NCBI GenBank assembly: GCA_963777355.1 | Contig: CAVZQK010000034.1 | Coordinates: forward strand, 1-64,000 | Direction of reading: 5' to 3' | DNA from: DATJHM01 sp963777355 | GTDB taxonomy: Bacteria; Chloroflexota; Ktedonobacteria; Ktedonobacterales; Ktedonobacteraceae | Length of the DNA stretch: 64,000 bases | Part shown: positions 34,833 through 43,671 of the stretch, in pieces | Numbering within the stretch: the first letter of the stretch is position 1 | Layout of the letters: each line of letters opens with the position of its first letter | Translations under genes and position numbers: made by a program | The notes under the pieces: generated by a model | Told to the model about the DNA's origin: nothing | Database searches by the model: none | What the model saw: only the letters and a program-made list of their open reading frames with translations

Positions 34833-36266
34833 TCACTCCTCTGAGAAGAACACGCTTTTCACTTCTGTATAGAGCTGCGCCGCATTCATACCCATCTCAC
34901 GACCAAATCCGCTTTGTTTGTAGCCACCAAAAGGAGCCTCGGTATGCACGCTCTGGCTGGAATTGACCGAGAGGACTCCTGCACGTATGCCTCTGGCTAC
35001 GCGGAGGGCACGGCCCAGATTCTGGGTCCAGACTGAGCCGGACAGCCCATAAGGAGTATCATTCGCCAGTCGCAGGGCCTCCTCTTCACTTTTGAAGGGG
35101 ATAATACAGGCTACCGGCCCAAATATCTCCTCCCGCGCCACATGCATCTTATTGTCAACGTCGGCCAGCACAGCGGGTTGCATGAAATACCCCTCTTCTT
35201 TGCCGATACTACCACCGCTCACCAATTTTGCGCCCTCTTCCTGGCCCAATGCGATATAGTCAAGCGAACGCTGGCGCTGTCCAGCAGAGATGAGTGGGCC
35301 AATCTCGCTGGCCTCGTCCAATGGCTCTCCCACAACCAGAGCTGCGGTACGACGATTGAAACGGGCGATAAACTCCTCGTAAATGGAGTCCTGCACCAGG
35401 ATGCGGGAGCGTGCGCAGCAGTCCTGTCCACAGTTGCCGAAGACGGAGAAGACGGAAGATTCGACACAGCGGTCCAGGTCGGCGTCGGCGAAGACCAGGT
35501 TGGCCGCTTTGCCACCGAGTTCCAGCGAGACGCGTGTGATGTTGTCGGCGCACAGGCGCATGATCTGGGACCCTACCTCGGTTGAGCCGGTAAAAGAAAC
35601 TTTGGAGACCAGGGGATGAGTCGCCAGGGCATTGCCGACCAGTGCGCCGGGCCCTGGTATCACAGAGATGACGTTGGGTGGTAGACCCGCCTCCATCAGA
35701 ATATCGGCGAGTTTCAGGACGGAGAGTGGCGTGAGCAGTGCTGGTTTGACTACGACGGTATTGCCACAGGCCAGGGCCGGGGCAATCTTCCAGGAGGCGA
35801 TCACAAGTGGAAAGTTCCAGGGCGTAATCAAGGCGCATACTCCAACCGGTTCGCGTAGCGTTACCTCCAGCCCGGCAGCCTGCACCGGGATAGTCTCGCC
35901 GAAAATCTTATTTGCCGCCCCGCCCCAGTACTCGAAGACATTAGCAACCAGTCCGATCTCGCCCCGCGCATCTCGAATAGGCTTTCCTGCGTTGCGTGCT
36001 TCGATGATTGCCAGTTCTTCCAGGCGCTCTCGCACCAGCGTAGCTGTACGTAGCAACACACGTCCGCGCTCTGTGGCGCTCAGACGCGGCCATCTCCCCT
36101 CCTCGAATGCGCGATGCGCCAGTTGCATGGCCCGTTCAGCGTCTTCCGCTCCGGCCAGGGCAACCTCACGAAACGGTTTCCCCGTTGCCGGTTCGATCAC
36201 CGCAAATGTTGCCCCATCTGTGGCGGCTGTACGCACTCCTCCCAGCACTAATTGCTCGATAGACAT
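34833..36266 (-). CDS. NAD(P)-dependent aldehyde dehydrogenase
   Basis: 477 aa from ATG at 36266, behind GAGGGAG. It oxidises aldehydes to acids. Substrate pocket and cofactor motifs: LITPWNFPLVIASWKIAPAL (about 145), FTGSTEVGSQIM (about 220), catalytic Glu in VSLELGGKAANLVFADAD (about 245) and the nucleophile Cys in FGNCGQDCCARSRILVQ (about 280). PFGGYKQSGFGREMG is at the C-terminus. All family residues are intact. The betaine/aminobutyraldehyde dehydrogenase branch looks closest, but the substrate cannot be fixed. No operon partner is clear. Confidence 0.93.
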   Translation of the reverse strand: MSIEQLVLGGVRTAATDGATFAVIEPATGKPFREVALAGAEDAERAMQLAHRAFEEGRWPRLSATERGRVLLRTATLVRERLEELAIIEARNAGKPIRDARGEIGLVANVFEYWGGAANKIFGETIPVQAAGLEVTLREPVGVCALITPWNFPLVIASWKIAPALACGNTVVVKPALLTPLSVLKLADILMEAGLPPNVISVIPGPGALVGNALATHPLVSKVSFTGSTEVGSQIMRLCADNITRVSLELGGKAANLVFADADLDRCVESSVFSVFGNCGQDCCARSRILVQDSIYEEFIARFNRRTAALVVGEPLDEASEIGPLISAGQRQRSLDYIALGQEEGAKLVSGGSIGKEEGYFMQPAVLADVDNKMHVAREEIFGPVACIIPFKSEEEALRLANDTPYGLSGSVWTQNLGRALRVARGIRAGVLSVNSSQSVHTEAPFGGYKQSGFGREMGMNAAQLYTEVKSVFFSEE

Positions 36267-36351
36267 GGCTAGCTCCCTCCTCGTTGAATACTTGTTTGTC
36301 CTCATCTTAAACGATGAAGGCGAGCGGCGCAATGCATCACTTGTCGCTCGC

Positions 36352-36476
36352 GCGTTCTCTACCCCCCCACGTAGGGCAGATCGGCTTGGCCGTCTCCTGC
36401 TCGCCGACGGCTCTCGTGCGCGTTCTCTACCCCCCCCACGTAGGGCAGATCGGCTTGGCCGTCTCCTGCTCGCCGA
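36352..36476. repeat. Tandem pair of family B 40-bp repeats
   Basis: The 40-mer CACGTAGGGCAGATCGGCTT... ending CTCGCCGA occurs at 36368-36407 and 36437-36476, each preceded by GCGCGTTCTCTACCCCCCC, so the repeating unit is about 69 bp. The identical 40-mer is at 12215-12254. Nothing else is seen between the ALDH start and azlD's end. Confidence 0.88.
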
Positions 36477-36527
36477 CGACGCTCTCGCCGGATTTTGCCC
36501 ATCCTACAAAGAAAGGCGGTCACGGCA

Positions 36528-36860
36528 CTAGTGAGGAGGTATACATGCCTGCAAGATGAGTAAGCAGGCCATGCCGATAAAGATTGTGAGCAGAACGTTT
36601 TTTGTACGCCAGGCTACGAGTATCGCAAGCATTCCTGCAATGAGCCGTGCATTGCTCAACGAGATATTCAGGAAGCCGTTGGGGAAGAAGAGCGCCGGTG
36701 AGATAAGCGCTGACAATACTGCCACTGGCACAAAGCGGAGTGCTTGCCGCACTATGGGCGAGACCCATAGCTTGTCCGTGAATACTATAAAGGATAGGCG
36801 AATACCCAGGGTCAGCAGTCCGACAACGATGATGGTGACCCAAAGTAATTCCTGTGACAT
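36528..36860 (-). CDS. azlD: AzlD family branched-chain amino acid exporter subunit
   Basis: 110 aa with four hydrophobic helices (ELLWVTIIVVGLLTLGIRLS, QALRFVPVAVLSALISPALF, LIAGMLAILVAWRTKNVLLT, FIGMACLLILQACI); the LRFVPVAVLSALI segment is the family hallmark. AzlC and AzlD together form the LIV-E type exporter of valine and other branched-chain amino acids in the cytoplasmic membrane. Starts 13 bp after azlC. Confidence 0.9.
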   Translation of the reverse strand: MSQELLWVTIIVVGLLTLGIRLSFIVFTDKLWVSPIVRQALRFVPVAVLSALISPALFFPNGFLNISLSNARLIAGMLAILVAWRTKNVLLTIFIGMACLLILQACIPPH

Positions 36861-36873
36861 ACCCGGCTCCTTG

Positions 36874-37569
36874 CTATCTCGATCTTGTTTTCTTCAACTC
36901 TAACGTGAGGCCAACAGCAATGCCAATCAGCGCAGCGAGCGCTATCCCTAGTTTCAGTGGTAGGGCAATGACGAGCAGCGCGGTCAACGCAGAGACCAGT
37001 GCCGCTGTGGTACTCAGACGGTCCTTGAGTGCGGGCACGACGAGAGCGATAAATGTGAGCGTAGACGTAAAGTCCAGTGACCAACTCGTAGGTATGTGGC
37101 CGCCCAGGAAAATGCCCGCGGCTGTACTCAGTTGCCAGGTTGTCCATAACGCCAGTCCGGCTCCCAGAAAATACCAGTGCTTCTGCCTGCCGTCTTCGGA
37201 TTTTTGGTAGTGTAAGATCGTCACTGCATAAGCCTCGTCGGTCAATAGATAGGCCAGTATCCATTTCCAGAGAGGATGGAGCTTGCGTGTATAGGAAGAT
37301 ACCGATGCACTATAGAGTAAGTGACGGATATTCACGATAAAGGCAGTCAGGATGACGATGAGCGAAGGGGTGCCGGATGCAATAAGCTGAGCCATCACAA
37401 ATTGTGCTGACCCCGCGAAAACTATGCATGACATGGCCTGCGCGATACTCGCCGGAATGCCTGCACTGATCGCTGCTACCCCATAGATCATCCCAAAAGG
37501 AAGTACACCTAATAGGATTGGAAGTTCATCCCTGATACCATGCAAAAATTCAGAATGTAGAGTTGTCAT
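36874..37569 (-). CDS. azlC: AzlC family branched-chain amino acid exporter subunit
   Basis: 231 aa from ATG at 37569; a longer frame to 37701 would overlap the AraC gene and lacks family features. Six to eight helices. Family motifs: LPILLGVLPFGMIYGVAAIS, IVFAGSAQFVMAQLIASGTP and NIRHLLYSASVSSYTRKL, then LTDEAYAVTILHYQ. Large subunit of the AzlCD exporter. Order AraC-azlC-azlD with a 46-bp gap suggests the AraC protein controls export. Confidence 0.93.
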   Translation of the reverse strand: MTTLHSEFLHGIRDELPILLGVLPFGMIYGVAAISAGIPASIAQAMSCIVFAGSAQFVMAQLIASGTPSLIVILTAFIVNIRHLLYSASVSSYTRKLHPLWKWILAYLLTDEAYAVTILHYQKSEDGRQKHWYFLGAGLALWTTWQLSTAAGIFLGGHIPTSWSLDFTSTLTFIALVVPALKDRLSTTAALVSALTALLVIALPLKLGIALAALIGIAVGLTLELKKTRSR

Positions 37570-37615
37570 AGTGCCATTATAGAAGGCTCTAAGGAGGCTG
37601 TCTTGTCTGATATTG

Positions 37616-38449
37616 CTATTTTTTACGCGCTCCGCCGTACAATCCGGGTGGCACGCCGACAATGCGCTTAAAGTGTTTGGTGAAGTGGCTCTGATCCGCA
37701 AAGCCCACAGCCATTGCTACTTCGATACCTGGCAGTCCCATACGTAGCATCTGTTTTGCATGCATAATTCGTAGTTGCGTCTGATACGCATGCGGCGGCA
37801 AGCCTACCTGATCTCTAAACGAGCGGAGTAGGTGAAACGGGCTGAGGCGAGCAATCGCTGCCAATTGTGCGAGGGAGATATTCTCGGCGTAGTTTTCTTC
37901 GAGATAGGAGCGGACGCGCTGGGTCCCCATGTGCTCTTTCGAGAACGGACGTGGACGTGGATGATCATCGGCATAGCGCAAAATTAAGCGGGAGAGTGTC
38001 CATAAGAGCCGCGATTCCCGTTCGAGCGCTGATGCTTGTTCTTCCAGAGCGCGATGCGTGAGGGAGATTTCCGTCATCATTTCAGGATCGTACACTACCG
38101 CTTCGGCAAAGAAAGGGATATCGCGAGTTCTCCCTGTGAGATCAGAGACGGCACGTTGTAATAGCTCGATAGATGGATAGAGCGTTCTATAGGTCCAACC
38201 ATGTTCGGCTGCGGACGAGCCGGTATGCATTTCTCCCGGATTGATAAAGACGATGCTTCCGGCTGGGGCTACGTGCTGGCGTCTTCGATAGGCGAACTGC
38301 TCCGCGCCCTGCTCAATCACTCCTATCACATAACCATCATGTGTATGGGGCGCAAAGGTATGCGTAACATACGTTGCATGGAGCAGTTCAAGATGACTCA
38401 GCGTGTCGTCGTGCCAGAACTTGATGTGCTCACGGGCCTTCTGATTCAC
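37616..38449 (-). CDS. AraC family regulator of azlCD
   Basis: 277 aa. N-terminal cupin ligand domain (THTFAPHTHDGYVIGVIEQG, GSIVFINPGEMHTG with metal-like His residues) and C-terminal double HTH (ENISLAQLAAIARLSPFHLL; IEVAMAVGFADQSHFTKHFK; RIVGVPPGLY). This architecture is the one usually found next to azlCD. It lies 17 bp after the amidohydrolase stop, so the two may share a transcript. Confidence 0.93.
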   Translation of the reverse strand: MNQKAREHIKFWHDDTLSHLELLHATYVTHTFAPHTHDGYVIGVIEQGAEQFAYRRRQHVAPAGSIVFINPGEMHTGSSAAEHGWTYRTLYPSIELLQRAVSDLTGRTRDIPFFAEAVVYDPEMMTEISLTHRALEEQASALERESRLLWTLSRLILRYADDHPRPRPFSKEHMGTQRVRSYLEENYAENISLAQLAAIARLSPFHLLRSFRDQVGLPPHAYQTQLRIMHAKQMLRMGLPGIEVAMAVGFADQSHFTKHFKRIVGVPPGLYGGARKK

Positions 38450-38466
38450 GCGTTTCTCTTTCAGTC

Positions 38467-39966
38467 TTATGGAGATGGGGGCAACGATGTCCCATTGGCC
38501 TGTCTCTGTGCTGCTAACGTACGTGCCTGGTCGGTGTAAGTGTACGGGTTATCTCTCAACTCGATCTTAGCCCTCTCTGGGTTCATGGCCTCGTTCCATG
38601 CTTGTTCGCCCATTTTCGTCCGCGCATACTCCACCGTATTTGCAACGGCCTGCCTGGCTTTGGCGAGATTAACACCGAGGAGACGATGTTCATGCTTCAC
38701 GATTTTGCCATTGACCATCACCGTGTGCACATCTCCTCGCCCTGCCTGAAACACGACATGCCCGTAGGGATTGAGTAGCGGAAACATTACTGGAGATTGA
38801 TCATTCTTAATCAGGACGAGATCGGCCTGCTTACCAGGGGTGATGCTGCCGATGAAGCTGTCCATACCTAACGCTTGAGCACCACCGAGCGTCGCCCAGG
38901 TTACGACCTGCTCAGCACGCAGATGACTGAGTGTGACGGTTTCGTTGCGTTTATGTGCTTCCATGTGCTCACGGGATCGGTCCGCATTGAGCGTTGCACG
39001 CATCGCAGAGAACAGGTCTGCACTCCACCACACGCTTGTATCCATTGACAGAGAAACGGGGATGTTATAGCGTCGGAGCTGCCATGTGGGCGGGTAGCCT
39101 TGACCAGCGTTTTGTTCGCTCTCGGTGGAGACCGACGTGTGTCCACCTGTGGCGGCTATGCGATGATAGGAATCCTCGGATAGCGTTGCGGCATGAACAT
39201 AGATAGTGGAAGGGGTCATGAAGCCATGTTCGTGCATCAAACGGATACCATTATCGTTGGTCGCACCCCACACTCCCGCATGGGTTGTCACTGCCAGATT
39301 GAGATCGCGCGCCACCTCGAATGCTGCCTTTTCGGGAAATGCCGGGTCGCCGGTGACATCGAAAGCAAGCTGCATACGCAACTTATCTCCTCGTCCATCT
39401 ATACGCCGCCGAATGAAATCGGTGAACTCAGGAGCCTTTGTCCATTGCCAGGGAGCGCCAAGCAGATTGCCGTAGGCGAGGACAAATCGGCCCGGAGCCT
39501 CTTCAAGCGCGTCCACTGCCGCATCCGCATATTCAACTGTCTGTAAGCCGTGAGACCAGTCGACTGTTGTTGTAATACCAGCGTCGATGCCTTCGATGGC
39601 ACCCAGAAGATTTCCGGCATAGATGTCTTCAGGACGGAAAATCTTGCCCCAGTTTAAATAATAGAATTGGAAATAGTTTGTGAGCGTCCAGTCTGCGCCG
39701 AACCCACGCAGGGCTGTCTGCCACATGTGCCGGTGGGTGTCAACCATCCCTGGCATAAGGATGCCGTCGCTTGCGTCGATCTCCACTGTGCCATCCGGCA
39801 CGACGAGCTGTCGCCCCACTGCCGCAATGCTATTGGCGACGACGAGGACATCGCCCCCCTCGATCATTCCAAGCGATGGATCAATGGTTAATACTGTGGC
39901 GTTGCGGAATACCACGGGGCGGTCCGGTGGAAAACTATGACTCTCTGTTGCTGGGATCTGGCTCAT
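38467..39966 (-). CDS. Amidohydrolase family protein (TRZ/ATZ-like)
   Basis: 499 aa from ATG at 39966, behind GAGGT; the upstream GTG at 39975 is less likely. Metal-dependent deaminase or chlorohydrolase fold. Metal ligands: GMVDTHRHMWQTALRGFG (HxH read as HRH, about residue 66), the His in LAVTTHAGVWGATND (about 225), HAATLSEDSYHRIAATGGH (about 255) and the Asp in VSLSMDTSVWWSADLF (about 305). C-terminal ITPGKQADLVLI is the family tail. Substrates of this branch include cytosine, guanine, triazines and N-formimino compounds; which one applies here is unknown. The promoter carries IclR-type palindromes. Confidence 0.9.
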   Translation of the reverse strand: MSQIPATESHSFPPDRPVVFRNATVLTIDPSLGMIEGGDVLVVANSIAAVGRQLVVPDGTVEIDASDGILMPGMVDTHRHMWQTALRGFGADWTLTNYFQFYYLNWGKIFRPEDIYAGNLLGAIEGIDAGITTTVDWSHGLQTVEYADAAVDALEEAPGRFVLAYGNLLGAPWQWTKAPEFTDFIRRRIDGRGDKLRMQLAFDVTGDPAFPEKAAFEVARDLNLAVTTHAGVWGATNDNGIRLMHEHGFMTPSTIYVHAATLSEDSYHRIAATGGHTSVSTESEQNAGQGYPPTWQLRRYNIPVSLSMDTSVWWSADLFSAMRATLNADRSREHMEAHKRNETVTLSHLRAEQVVTWATLGGAQALGMDSFIGSITPGKQADLVLIKNDQSPVMFPLLNPYGHVVFQAGRGDVHTVMVNGKIVKHEHRLLGVNLAKARQAVANTVEYARTKMGEQAWNEAMNPERAKIELRDNPYTYTDQARTLAAQRQANGTSLPPSP

Positions 39967-40084
39967 TGTACGCACCTCATTGTGTCTGGCCGTCGGACGC
40001 CTCTACCAGCGTCCTGGTAGCCGTATTTCGATATCTCCCTTAAAATATCACCTTACAAAGGGCTGGCGTTTAGCGATCATTTCT

Positions 40085-40145
40085 TTGTCCGTATAACGGA
40101 CAATCGTCCATTTATTATATTACCTAATGGACAAGCTCATGTCAA
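40085..40145 (-). promoter_or_regulatory. Amidohydrolase promoter with IclR-type palindrome
   Basis: Minus strand: TTGACA (40145-40140), 17 bp, TAATAT (40122-40117). Downstream of the -10 is a perfect palindrome TTGTCCGT-ATA-ACGGACAA (40085-40103), and a related half-site AATGGACAA (40126-40134) lies in the spacer. The same GTCCG/CGGAC elements recur at 41275-41298, before the CoA-transferase. Confidence 0.85.
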
Positions 40146-40371
40146 GGAAGACATGGAAATCGAGACCTCCCTTTTTTATGAGCAAGCTGTGCAGGAAAAG
40201 GAGTGTCCAGATTAGTGGACGCCTCCGCCGATCTGAGTTTGCAGCGCTTTGGAACTGAGAGCGTGCTGGACAGCCGGAACCGTTTCTGCTACGATGAGCG
40301 CAGAGAAAACACCGTCGTGTTCACCTGCTTGTGCGTAGGTGGGCGGCGTTCACGTGCTAAAAGGGAAAAAT

Positions 40372-41193
40372 ATGCGCGGCGAAACAGGACCGGACTTTAT
40401 CGAAGCACTGGCACGTGGCCTGGATGTCATTCGGGCGTTTGGACCCAACCGGCCAACTATGACTCTGAGCGAGGTAGCGGCCACTACCGGTCTGGCTCGA
40501 CCAACCGCGCGTCGGATGTTACTCACCCTTGAGCATCTGGGGTATATCCGTGCCGCACAAGGACGGTTTGCTCTTACCCCACGTGTTTTGGAACTTGGCA
40601 TGGCCTATATCGGCTCGACCAGCATCTGGGATATCGCTCGTCCGCACATGGAACAACTTGTAGAGCGCACAAATGAGTCATCATCCATTGCACAGCTCGA
40701 TGGTTCCGATATTGTGTATGTCGCACGTGTGGCGGTGCCAAAAATTATTACTATTGCGGTAACCATTGGCACACGCTTCCCTGCCCTCCAGACTTCGCTA
40801 GGTAAAGTCTTGCTGGCTGAACTACCACCCGCTGAACTGGAACAAGTGCTCACCCAGGCCAGCCGCTCTGGCATCGCGCCGCTCTGGCGACCAACAGCGG
40901 AAGAGCGCGACCTTGTTCTCTGTGAGGTACGAACGAGAGGGTGGGCGCTCGCTGATGAACACCTGGCGTATGGTATTCGCTCCATTGCTGCACCTCTGCG
41001 CGATGGAACAAACCGCGTGATCGCAGCCCTCAATGTGAGCGTTCATGCGGCGGAAACAAGCATAGAAATATTGACTGAGAAATATCTTCCCTATCTTTTG
41101 CAGACTGCTGACGCCATTAGCGCAGACTGGGCGCGCTGGCAGGATCGTCCACAGGTGATCGTTGGCGCTAATTCCTCACAGATACTTCTCTAA
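40372..41193 (+). CDS. IclR family regulator (PcaR/PobR-like)
   Basis: 273 aa from ATG at 40372 (AAGGG upstream). N-terminal winged helix (LARGLDVIRAFGPNRPTMTL; VAATTGLARPTARRMLLTLE) and C-terminal effector domain (SSIAQLDGSDIVYVARVAVP, GTRFPALQTSLGKVLLAELP, YGIRSIAAPLRDGTNRVIAA). The TGLARPTARR recognition helix groups it with regulators of aromatic-acid catabolism. It is divergent from the amidohydrolase and precedes the CoA-transferase/lyase pair. Shared palindromes at both flanking promoters point to this protein as the regulator of both. Confidence 0.93.
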   Translation: MRGETGPDFIEALARGLDVIRAFGPNRPTMTLSEVAATTGLARPTARRMLLTLEHLGYIRAAQGRFALTPRVLELGMAYIGSTSIWDIARPHMEQLVERTNESSSIAQLDGSDIVYVARVAVPKIITIAVTIGTRFPALQTSLGKVLLAELPPAELEQVLTQASRSGIAPLWRPTAEERDLVLCEVRTRGWALADEHLAYGIRSIAAPLRDGTNRVIAALNVSVHAAETSIEILTEKYLPYLLQTADAISADWARWQDRPQVIVGANSSQILL

Positions 41194-41236
41194 AAATCCT
41201 TGAGATAAGACTCTACCGCTTCACAGGTTGTGTCCC

Positions 41237-41298
41237 TTGACACGCTCTCTCGCTATCATTTATACTGATTTTATCGGACATAGGTCCGTTATGCGGAC
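41237..41298 (+). promoter_or_regulatory. CoA-transferase promoter with IclR-type repeats
   Basis: TTGACA (41237-41242), 18-bp spacer, TATACT (41261-41266). Immediately downstream, CGGAC (41275-41279), GTCCG (41284-41288) and CGGAC (41294-41298) form two overlapping inverted repeats at the predicted start site. A repressor position fits. Confidence 0.82.
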
Positions 41299-41407
41299 AG
41301 ACAGTGGCGTGAGTTGGGATTGCTTATCATGAAGTGTGTAGCGCACAGTCGGTCTGGCGCTGATCACTTGTATCACTCGCTATTATTTTACCAGAAGGTA
41401 TGAACTC

Positions 41408-42634
41408 ATGCAGGAGCAGAATAAAGAGCAGAACGCTCAAGAAGGCGATCTCCGACCTGGCCCGCTCGATGGTCTGCTGATCGCCGACTTTTCACGCGTG
41501 CTTGCTGGACCATATTGCACTATGCTGCTTGGTGATCTTGGGGCAACGGTCATTAAGGTCGAGAGTCCTGCGGGAGATGATACGCGCTCCTGGATGCCGC
41601 CAGAGCGCGAGGGCGTGGCAACCTATTATCTCGCTATCAATCGCAATAAGCGCTCGCTCGTTCTCGATTTCAATGATCCTGCTGATCTGCTGCTGGCCCA
41701 CGAGCTGGCTGACCGCGCCGATATCTTTATCGAAAATTTCAAACCCGGCGGTCTCAAGCGCTTTGGACTGGACTATGATACGGTTCAGCAGCGTAATGCA
41801 GGAATCATCTATGCCTCTATCAGCGGTTTCGGGACGGCGCAGGGGGCATCTCTTCCCGGCTATGACCTCATTGTACAAGCCGTGTCCGGCTTAATGAGCC
41901 TTACGGGCGATCCTGCTGGCCCGGCCTATCGGTCTGGCATCTCTGTCTTTGATGTGATCTCCGGGCTGCACACTGCTATTGGTATCCTGGCGGCTCTCAA
42001 CCACCGCAGTCGTACAGGTGAAGGCCAGCATGTGGAAGTAAGCCTGCTCGCCTCGGCTCTTTCAGGGCTGGTCAATCACACGTCTGCTTACGTAGCTGGT
42101 GGCGTTATTCCAACGCGTATGGGGAATGCCCATCCCAGTCTGTACCCCTACGAAGCTCTGCCAACCGCCGATCAGGATCTTATTATTGCTGCCGGGAACG
42201 ACGGGCAGTTCAGCAAGCTCTGCGAGATCCTCGAACTTCCTGCATTGTCACATGATCCCAGGTTTGCGAAAACCAGGGATCGTAATCTCAACCGCGAGGC
42301 TCTGCGCCCGCTGCTCGTTGAGCGGCTGCGTACCAGAACCGCTAACGAGTGGTTCCACAGATTGAGCGCTGTTGGTGTGCCATGTGGCCCTATTAACACT
42401 ATCGAGGGGGGCGTCACGTTAGCCCGCGATCTCGGACTTGAACCTGTCGTCCAGGTTGGCGTTGGGGATGATGCTATTCCGATGATTCGTCACCCAATCT
42501 CGTTTTCTCTGACTCCTCCACGTCACACTCTACCTCCTCCGGTGCCTGGCAAGGATAACGAGCAGATTCGCGCCTGGCTCAATCAGAGTCCACGCATTGC
42601 TCTTGAGGAGTTTAAGAAATCAGGACCCCTATAA
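41408..42634 (+). CDS. Family III CoA-transferase (CaiB/BaiF)
   Basis: 408 aa, ATG at 41408. It moves CoA between acyl-CoA and a free acid through an aspartyl-CoA intermediate. N-terminal GPLDGLLIADFSRVLAGPYC and TMLLGDLGATVIKVESP, FKPGGLKRFGLDYDTV, SLTGDPAGPAYRSGISVFDV (the conserved Asp about residue 175), GEGQHVEVSLLASALSGL. It is followed 90 bp later by a citryl-CoA-lyase-like gene, so the pair may activate and then cleave a hydroxy-di- or tri-carboxylate. The actual substrate is not deducible. Confidence 0.93.
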   Translation: MQEQNKEQNAQEGDLRPGPLDGLLIADFSRVLAGPYCTMLLGDLGATVIKVESPAGDDTRSWMPPEREGVATYYLAINRNKRSLVLDFNDPADLLLAHELADRADIFIENFKPGGLKRFGLDYDTVQQRNAGIIYASISGFGTAQGASLPGYDLIVQAVSGLMSLTGDPAGPAYRSGISVFDVISGLHTAIGILAALNHRSRTGEGQHVEVSLLASALSGLVNHTSAYVAGGVIPTRMGNAHPSLYPYEALPTADQDLIIAAGNDGQFSKLCEILELPALSHDPRFAKTRDRNLNREALRPLLVERLRTRTANEWFHRLSAVGVPCGPINTIEGGVTLARDLGLEPVVQVGVGDDAIPMIRHPISFSLTPPRHTLPPPVPGKDNEQIRAWLNQSPRIALEEFKKSGPL

Positions 42635-42724
42635 GGCAGGAGCGACGATTGGCTCAGCTAGAGCATCCTGGCACCAGCCTGTGTTGAAAAAGCTAAGAAC
42701 CATTTTATCGCAGAAGGAGGACGC

Positions 42725-43522
42725 GTGGAATATCCTACCGGAATCGGTACGTCTGATGCCACCAGTATTCGCCTGCTTGGTCATGATCTTGCTGGTGAAC
42801 TGCTTGGAAATATCTCATTTGGTGAGCTGGCTCTCTGGCTTGCCACACAGCAGCGACCGACAGCGCAGCAGGTGCGTGTGTTCGAGGCGGTCCTTGTTTC
42901 GCTGGCCGATCACGGCTTTACTCCGACTGCGATAGCAGCTCGTCTAACTCTGTACAGCGCTCCGGATGCGCTTCAGGGGGCGATGGCAGCAGGATTGCTG
43001 GGTGGGGGTTCGCGCTTCCTCGGTGTGACCGAAGATACAGGCCGCTTTCTTGCTGGCGTGCTGGCAACTGTCGCGGGTTCTCTGCCAGAAACCTCGGAGC
43101 AATGGGATACGCTGGCCCGCCAGGCCGTCGTAGCGCAGCGCAGCGCAGGCCGTTTTGTTCCCGGATTGGGTCATCCAGTGCATAAAACCGTTGATCCGCG
43201 TACTGCTGTGATTATTGAAATTGCTGACCGGGAAGGTTTGCGGGGACCGCATCTGCGCCTATTCGAGGCTATTGGTCGGGTTCACGCCGGAGTGCTAGGC
43301 CGCACGTTGCCGCTCAATGGTGCCGGTGTGGCTGGTGCCGCGCTGGCTGATCTTGGATTGCCGCCGGAGTTGCTGCGCGGCGTAGCTCTGCTTGCACGTG
43401 CTGCGGGACTGCTTGGGCATATTGCTGAAGAGCTACGTAATCCCATCGCACCCGCCATCTACTCTTCTATTGACCGGAACGCGGTCTATCAGCCAATTGT
43501 CAACGATGACATTCCAGAATAA
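42725..43522 (+). CDS. Citrate synthase-fold protein, citryl-CoA lyase-like
   Basis: 265 aa, GTG at 42725 behind AAGGAGG. It is much shorter than citrate synthase (about 370-430 aa) and matches the compact lyase-type domain of citryl-CoA lyases. Seen: LAGELLGNISFGELALWLAT (entry helix), HGFTPTAIAARLTLYSAPDA (one catalytic His), GRFVPGLGHPVHKTVDPR (the second His and Asp region, as in GFGHP motifs), PLNGAGVAGAALADLGLPPE. It could cleave citryl-CoA, citramalyl-CoA or a related ester made by the preceding CoA-transferase. Confidence 0.85.
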   Translation: MEYPTGIGTSDATSIRLLGHDLAGELLGNISFGELALWLATQQRPTAQQVRVFEAVLVSLADHGFTPTAIAARLTLYSAPDALQGAMAAGLLGGGSRFLGVTEDTGRFLAGVLATVAGSLPETSEQWDTLARQAVVAQRSAGRFVPGLGHPVHKTVDPRTAVIIEIADREGLRGPHLRLFEAIGRVHAGVLGRTLPLNGAGVAGAALADLGLPPELLRGVALLARAAGLLGHIAEELRNPIAPAIYSSIDRNAVYQPIVNDDIPE

Positions 43523-43604
43523 CGTTAGCTCAACTCTCTCAACATCTGTCGTATAGTCAGGTTGCTCGCCAAGAACTGTAAGGATGCTTATTAAAAGTGT
43601 GTTC

Positions 43605-43643
43605 TTTGTATCCCTGGGAGGAATATCCTTCCAGGGATACAAA
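43605..43643. terminator. Bidirectional rho-independent terminator
   Basis: A near-perfect 17-bp stem (43605-43621 with 43627-43643, one mismatch) around a 5-nt loop, with TTT/AAAA at the ends, between the convergent lyase-like gene and the minus-strand membrane protein. Confidence 0.85.
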
Positions 43644-43671
43644 AGGCAGATTAAATTCGACCATATATTTT

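Noticed and set aside
35632..36531. Plus-strand open frame of 299 codons
   Set aside because: Mostly antisense to the aldehyde dehydrogenase and ends in the 40-bp repeats; Ser/Arg-rich shadow composition.
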